Positions 7,099 through 9,749 of a stretch of DNA of 9,749 nt are shown here, piece after piece (within the stretch, counting starts at the first letter, position 1; every line of letters begins with the position of its first letter). The stretch is from Bacillota bacterium (GTDB lineage: Bacteria > Bacillota > Clostridia > DSM-8532): positions 1-9,749 of the forward strand of contig JAEYPI010000174.1 in the NCBI GenBank assembly GCA_023410885.1, read 5' to 3'. A program made the position numbers and the translations under genes. Under the pieces are notes generated by a model, which ran no database searches, was not told the origin of the DNA, and was given only the letters and a program-made list of their open reading frames with translations.

Positions 7099-8178
7099 CT
7101 AATGGGTGCAGAGCACGCTTGTGCGTATTTTTTCGGCCAATAAATTAGAAATCGGCTGCTGGAAGTCGTCCAAAACTTGAATGTCGGGAGAGGGAGCAGG
7201 TGCCATTGTTTCACAGTTTAATTCTCTCACCGTACCCATGAAACCCCCTACTTTAGTTATATTTCCTGATAAAAAAATGATATCCAGCGGAAATAAAGTA
7301 CAAAGCAAAGTAATGATCGCAGAGATTTGTTTAGAGAAGGTTGATAAAAGCCTGCTTTGTGTAGCAGTCAGCGCTTTTTCGGAGGGACAGGGTTCTTTTT
7401 TACACAGAGCTTCCAACGAAGGAAGCTGAGGGAGGTCATTGCCTATGTTATGTAAAAGAGGTGTGATGTCAGAAATTTTTCCACCTTTTAGCGGGACCTG
7501 TTTTCCCTGAATGGTGATGCTAGCCAAAATACTGTTGCCAATGGTGATATGCGCACTGTTGTGCTTTGTTTTGTCCGATGTGTCAAAAGCTGCCAAAAGG
7601 GAATAAGCGCTGGTGTAGTCTTGAACAACGGGGATGCGGAACTGAGTGACCAATGCCTCCTTCAGTGAAATGCTGGCCGAGGAAAGAGAGGTTGAGTACA
7701 TAACATTGTACTCGCTGGCTTGAATATCTTCTTGAAACAAAAGGCCAAAACCTTGCAACTTCTCCTTGCGGTACTCCTCCACACCATAGTGGGTAAGAAC
7801 AGCTGAGGTAATGGTGATAAACAGGTCATTGCCTGAAATATAGCGGTTGGACAAAGAAAGGGTGGATTGCTCATGAAGGTTCATGTCATAGATATGAAGT
7901 GTAGCACCTTTGCGGCTGATATCCACAACACCTATATCGCCGAAAGCGCTGTTGATAGAAAGTTCAACTCTTTTGCGCCCTCCTGTGGATGCCGCTGTGC
8001 CTGATTCAATGAGCAAGCCGTCTTCAATTATCTCGTTGACAAGCACGGTCACAGTACTGGGAGATAATTGGGTGTATTGGGCAATCTCAATCCGTGAAAG
8101 GGAGCCATGCTCTAAAATTGAGCGCATAATCACTTGGCGGTTTTGCTTTTTAATATCATGCAACCCAACTTTTTTCAT
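7099..8178 (-). CDS. ROK-family transcriptional regulator (NagC/XylR type) with degenerate sugar-kinase domain
   Basis: 359 aa. An N-terminal winged helix-turn-helix (about 7-72) includes SRIEIAQYTQLSPSTVTVLV and the wing-like STGGRKRVEL, followed by an ROK domain. The ROK hallmarks are eroded. The usual DIGGT phosphate loop reads DISRKGA (86-92), the NDAN-type motif reads VVQDYTSAYSLL, and the CxCGxxGCxE zinc cluster is missing; PSLEALCKK occupies what looks like the GCLEA position. The C-terminal IIFLSGNITKVGG matches the usual VLGGG-type strand. A GTG at 8184 is in frame, but AGGAGG (8185-8190) abuts it and lies 6 nt from the ATG at 8178, so the ATG is used. The gene leads the operon it presumably controls, and a palindromic operator candidate lies just upstream. 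Its effector is probably the operon's substrate or a metabolite, not necessarily a sugar. Confidence 0.88.
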   Translation of the reverse strand: MKKVGLHDIKKQNRQVIMRSILEHGSLSRIEIAQYTQLSPSTVTVLVNEIIEDGLLIESGTAASTGGRKRVELSINSAFGDIGVVDISRKGATLHIYDMNLHEQSTLSLSNRYISGNDLFITITSAVLTHYGVEEYRKEKLQGFGLLFQEDIQASEYNVMYSTSLSSASISLKEALVTQFRIPVVQDYTSAYSLLAAFDTSDKTKHNSAHITIGNSILASITIQGKQVPLKGGKISDITPLLHNIGNDLPQLPSLEALCKKEPCPSEKALTATQSRLLSTFSKQISAIITLLCTLFPLDIIFLSGNITKVGGFMGTVRELNCETMAPAPSPDIQVLDDFQQPISNLLAEKIRTSVLCTH

Positions 8179-8206
8179 CGTCACCCTCCTGGTCCGGATG
8201 GATTAG

Positions 8207-8227
8207 TTATTTCGGACTTCGAAATAA
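8207..8227. promoter_or_regulatory. Candidate operator for the ROK regulator
   Basis: Perfect inverted repeat TTATTTCG-N5-CGAAATAA. One mismatched base outward on each side, a further TA/TA match extends the symmetry. It resembles the TTATTT...AAATAA boxes bound by the ROK repressors NagC and Mlc. It starts a few bases after the predicted transcription start of the minus-strand promoter and ends 16 nt before the regulator's ribosome binding site, an ideal place for repression. No second copy was noticed elsewhere in the window. Confidence 0.75.
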
Positions 8228-8237
8228 GTACATGATC

Positions 8238-8266
8238 AATATAACATACACAAAAAATGAATGCAA
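8238..8266 (-). promoter_or_regulatory. Sigma-A-type promoter of the ROK-led operon
   Basis: On the minus strand, -35 TTGCAT (8261-8266), a 17-nt spacer and -10 TATATT (8238-8243). The -10 is preceded by TGT, giving an extended -10 (TGnTATATT). An A-tract lies directly upstream of the -35. Transcription should start near 8231, just before the palindrome at 8207-8227. This is the only convincing promoter seen for the six minus-strand genes. Confidence 0.7.
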
Positions 8267-8287
8267 TACTTGAATTTTTTTTACATT

Positions 8288-8316
8288 TTGCCTAATCGGA
8301 GTTATTGAGATATAAT
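8288..8316 (+). promoter_or_regulatory. Sigma-A-type promoter of the divergent acyltransferase-like gene
   Basis: -35 TTGCCT (8288-8293), a 17-nt spacer and a consensus -10 TATAAT (8311-8316), with a run of eight T (8275-8282) just upstream that may act as an UP element. The predicted start near 8323 leaves a leader of about 50 nt. The palindrome at 8207-8227 lies about 60 nt upstream of this -35, so direct steric repression of this promoter is unlikely. Confidence 0.65.
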
Positions 8317-8373
8317 TCTCTATAAGTTAAAGGATAAAAGTGCGGTTATACCGGAATAGGCGGAGTGAAAAAG

Positions 8374-9180
8374 ATGATACTATTGGACTTTTGCTGCAAA
8401 ATACAGTTGGACGACGCTGCAATTGACAATGTATGCGGATTTAACGTTTCGGATAATGAAGTGGCTGAGCTGAGAGATTTCTTTTATCGGGAGACGGAAG
8501 CCTTTTATGACTGTATAAATGCAAAACCCCAGCCAGAACAGTGGTACCTGGTGCTGTATGTGCGCTTTGCCGTTCTTCTGAAGGAAGAATATGATAAAAG
8601 GGGTATTCCTGAAGCCATCTTTTTCGATACCTTTTCCGATATTACAATATGGGAGGCGGCATGCTTTGCGCAGACAGGAAAACATGGCCTGCTTGAAATC
8701 CGATGGCTTTCAAAGCATTTGAAGCTTGAGCTGTTTCGCCTGGGAAGGCTGCAGTTTGAGCCTATTTTATTTCCGCCAATGCTTGTAGGCACAATTAATC
8801 CGCCCCAGGAAGAAACGGTTCTGAATGTACATATTCCTAAGGGCTCACCTTTGAAGGAGCAAGTGATAGCAGACTCATATGGACAAGCTATGGAAAACTG
8901 GGGGCTTAAGCGGGTGGTATTTGTATGCCATTCATGGCTCATAAGTCCAGTGCTGAAGGAACTGTTACCTCCCACCTCAAATATTCTCATCTTCCAAAAG
9001 GATTATGAGCTTGTAATGGAAGATTTGGAAAACAGACAGGCAGAGGAACGGATTTTCGGTTATATTTCTGATGATACAGATTCATATCCTGAGGATACCG
9101 GCTTGCAAAAAAGTGCAAAAGCATGGCTTAAATCGGGCAAGAAAATTCCGGTGGGGTGGGGCTTATTTCGCTACAAATAA
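8374..9180 (+). CDS. Acyltransferase domain-containing protein (GNAT_N/GNAT_C type)
   Basis: 268 aa, cytoplasmic, with the two-part layout of clostridial and bacillar proteins annotated as acyltransferase domain-containing. An all-helical N-terminal part (about 25-105) is followed by a GNAT-like C-terminal part (about 108-265). Diagnostic stretches are WLSKHLKLELFRLGRLQFEP (111-130), VHIPKGSPL (152-160), VCHSWLISPVL (184-194) and SNILIFQKDYEL (202-213). Family members are predicted CoA-dependent acyltransferases with unknown acceptors. A GTG at 8365 gives three extra codons, but GGAG overlaps it (8362-8365) and sits 8 nt before the ATG at 8374, so the ATG is preferred. The gene is divergent from the ROK operon, has its own promoter and is probably independent of it. 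It converges on the ykuD-like gene, with only 38 nt between the stops and no clear terminator. Confidence 0.8.
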   Translation: MILLDFCCKIQLDDAAIDNVCGFNVSDNEVAELRDFFYRETEAFYDCINAKPQPEQWYLVLYVRFAVLLKEEYDKRGIPEAIFFDTFSDITIWEAACFAQTGKHGLLEIRWLSKHLKLELFRLGRLQFEPILFPPMLVGTINPPQEETVLNVHIPKGSPLKEQVIADSYGQAMENWGLKRVVFVCHSWLISPVLKELLPPTSNILIFQKDYELVMEDLENRQAEERIFGYISDDTDSYPEDTGLQKSAKAWLKSGKKIPVGWGLFRYK

Positions 9181-9218
9181 GTCGATTTCCATATTTACAA
9201 AGTGTTTGAAGGCAACGG

Positions 9219-9551
9219 CTAAATAATCGTTACCTCGGTGCCAATGGAAACAATGCTGCTCAATTCGAGAATGTCTTTGTTATACAATCTTATACAGCCA
9301 TTTGTTACATTTCTCCCGATTGAGGCAGGGTTATTGGTACCGTGGATGCCAATATGGGGTTTATTTAGCCCTAACCATCGAACACCGAAGGGACCACCCG
9401 GATTAATTGCACGGTTAATGATTCTAAAGGTTCCTTTCGGCGTAGGGGTGGAAGGCTTTCCTATGGCTACAGGATAGATGCGATAGACGATTTCATCTTT
9501 AAACAGCGTCAGGATGCGTTTAGTTGTGTCAATTGTGATACGGTAAGCCAT
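9219..9551 (-). CDS. Minimal YkuD-type L,D-transpeptidase domain protein
   Basis: 110 aa comprising essentially only the YkuD (L,D-transpeptidase catalytic) domain, which in characterised members cross-links peptidoglycan peptides through a catalytic cysteine. The motif is IGIHGTNNP with His70, then NVTNGCIRLYN with Cys86 and Arg88. B. subtilis YkuD has a very similar active-site stretch but carries an N-terminal LysM domain, which is absent here. The residue before Gly-Cys is Asn rather than the His of the general motif. No signal peptide or membrane anchor is visible, so how it would reach the wall is unclear. The start is constrained because an in-frame stop lies one codon upstream of the ATG. 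The ribosome binding site is weak, with no AGGAGG in range, so expression may depend on an upstream gene. Domain assignment is secure; cellular role is not. Confidence 0.88.
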   Translation of the reverse strand: MAYRITIDTTKRILTLFKDEIVYRIYPVAIGKPSTPTPKGTFRIINRAINPGGPFGVRWLGLNKPHIGIHGTNNPASIGRNVTNGCIRLYNKDILELSSIVSIGTEVTII

Positions 9552-9623
9552 TTTTTACGCCCAATGCCCTTTTAGAATAATATATTGTACTCCCGGACCT
9601 AATATGCTTGTCGGAAATTTGGA

Positions 9624-9749
9624 TTATCTATTCTCGGGCAGATTCAGGCAGAGCGTTCCAATTAATTTACCAGCCGTATTAGTGGTAGGTAATACGGGCA
9701 TTCTTGTTTTAAACATTTCTTGGGTATATACTATTAAATGGGAAGTAAT
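9624..9749 (-). CDS. Possible 3' end of a gene with a CBS-like C-terminus, cut by window edge
   Basis: A minus-strand frame is open from the window edge to a TAA at 9624-9626 (41 residues). The stretch from EMFKTRMPVLP to AGKLIGTLCLNL resembles the second half of a CBS repeat (small helix, LPV strand, GKLIG turn, final strand). The orientation matches the ykuD-like gene 72 nt further on, and a shared transcript would suit that gene's weak ribosome binding site. A competing + frame (ATG at 9604, open to the edge) has no ribosome binding site and reads as a hydrophobic antisense shadow. The peptide is too short to assign firmly. Confidence 0.35.
   Translation of the reverse strand: MTSHLIVYTQEMFKTRMPVLPTTNTAGKLIGTLCLNLPENR

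Noticed and set aside
8505..8990. 161-codon minus-strand frame opposite the acyltransferase-like gene
   Set aside because: The + strand frame carries conserved GNAT_C-type motifs and has a promoter and ribosome binding site. The minus frame has neither and reads as an antisense shadow.
9181..9218. Terminator between the convergent acyltransferase and ykuD-like genes
   Set aside because: Only a four-base complementarity (AACG/CGTT) could be found around the gap, which is not enough to call a terminator.
9604..9749. + strand frame starting at ATG 9604 and open to the window edge
   Set aside because: No ribosome binding site precedes it, and its hydrophobic translation mirrors the more gene-like minus-strand CBS-like frame.

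Overview
The window most likely comes from a member of the Bacillota, probably a clostridial anaerobe. This rests on the strong AGGAGG-type ribosome binding sites, short intergenic gaps, a ROK-family repressor, a minimal YkuD L,D-transpeptidase, a GNAT_N/GNAT_C-type acyltransferase and peptidase T. No RNA gene, insertion sequence, CRISPR array or phage gene was seen. Taxonomy is inferred from gene style, not from a marker gene.

Left edge (1-745): the C-terminal half of peptidase T on the + strand ends at 645. It converges on the end of a long minus-strand operon. A perfect 10-bp inverted repeat between the two stop codons is probably a shared terminator.

Centre (746-8178): six minus-strand genes form an apparent operon. 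In transcription order they are a divergent ROK-type regulator, an uncharacterised TIM-barrel-like protein of 231 aa, a multi-spanning ion-transporter-type permease, a stand-alone hydantoinase/oxoprolinase HyuA-type ATPase, a small HExxH putative metallopeptidase, and an FAD-dependent oxidoreductase. The last two overlap by 23 nt, so they are probably translationally coupled. A good sigma-A-type promoter with an extended -10 lies upstream of the regulator. Immediately downstream of the predicted transcription start is a perfect TTATTTCG-N5-CGAAATAA palindrome, which resembles NagC/Mlc operators and suggests autoregulation of the whole operon. A hairpin between the permease and hyuA may trim expression of the distal genes. 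My inference is uptake of a small organic substrate by the permease, followed by processing by the HyuA-type ATPase, the flavoenzyme and the TIM-barrel protein. The substrate cannot be read from the sequence, and this gene set is the best candidate in the window for an undescribed system.

Right side (8179-9749): a divergent promoter drives a GNAT_N/GNAT_C acyltransferase-like protein on the + strand. It converges on a 110-aa cytoplasmic-looking YkuD-domain protein on the - strand. The last 126 bases hold an open minus-strand frame whose short peptide resembles the end of a CBS domain. It would be the 3' end of a gene cut by the window edge.
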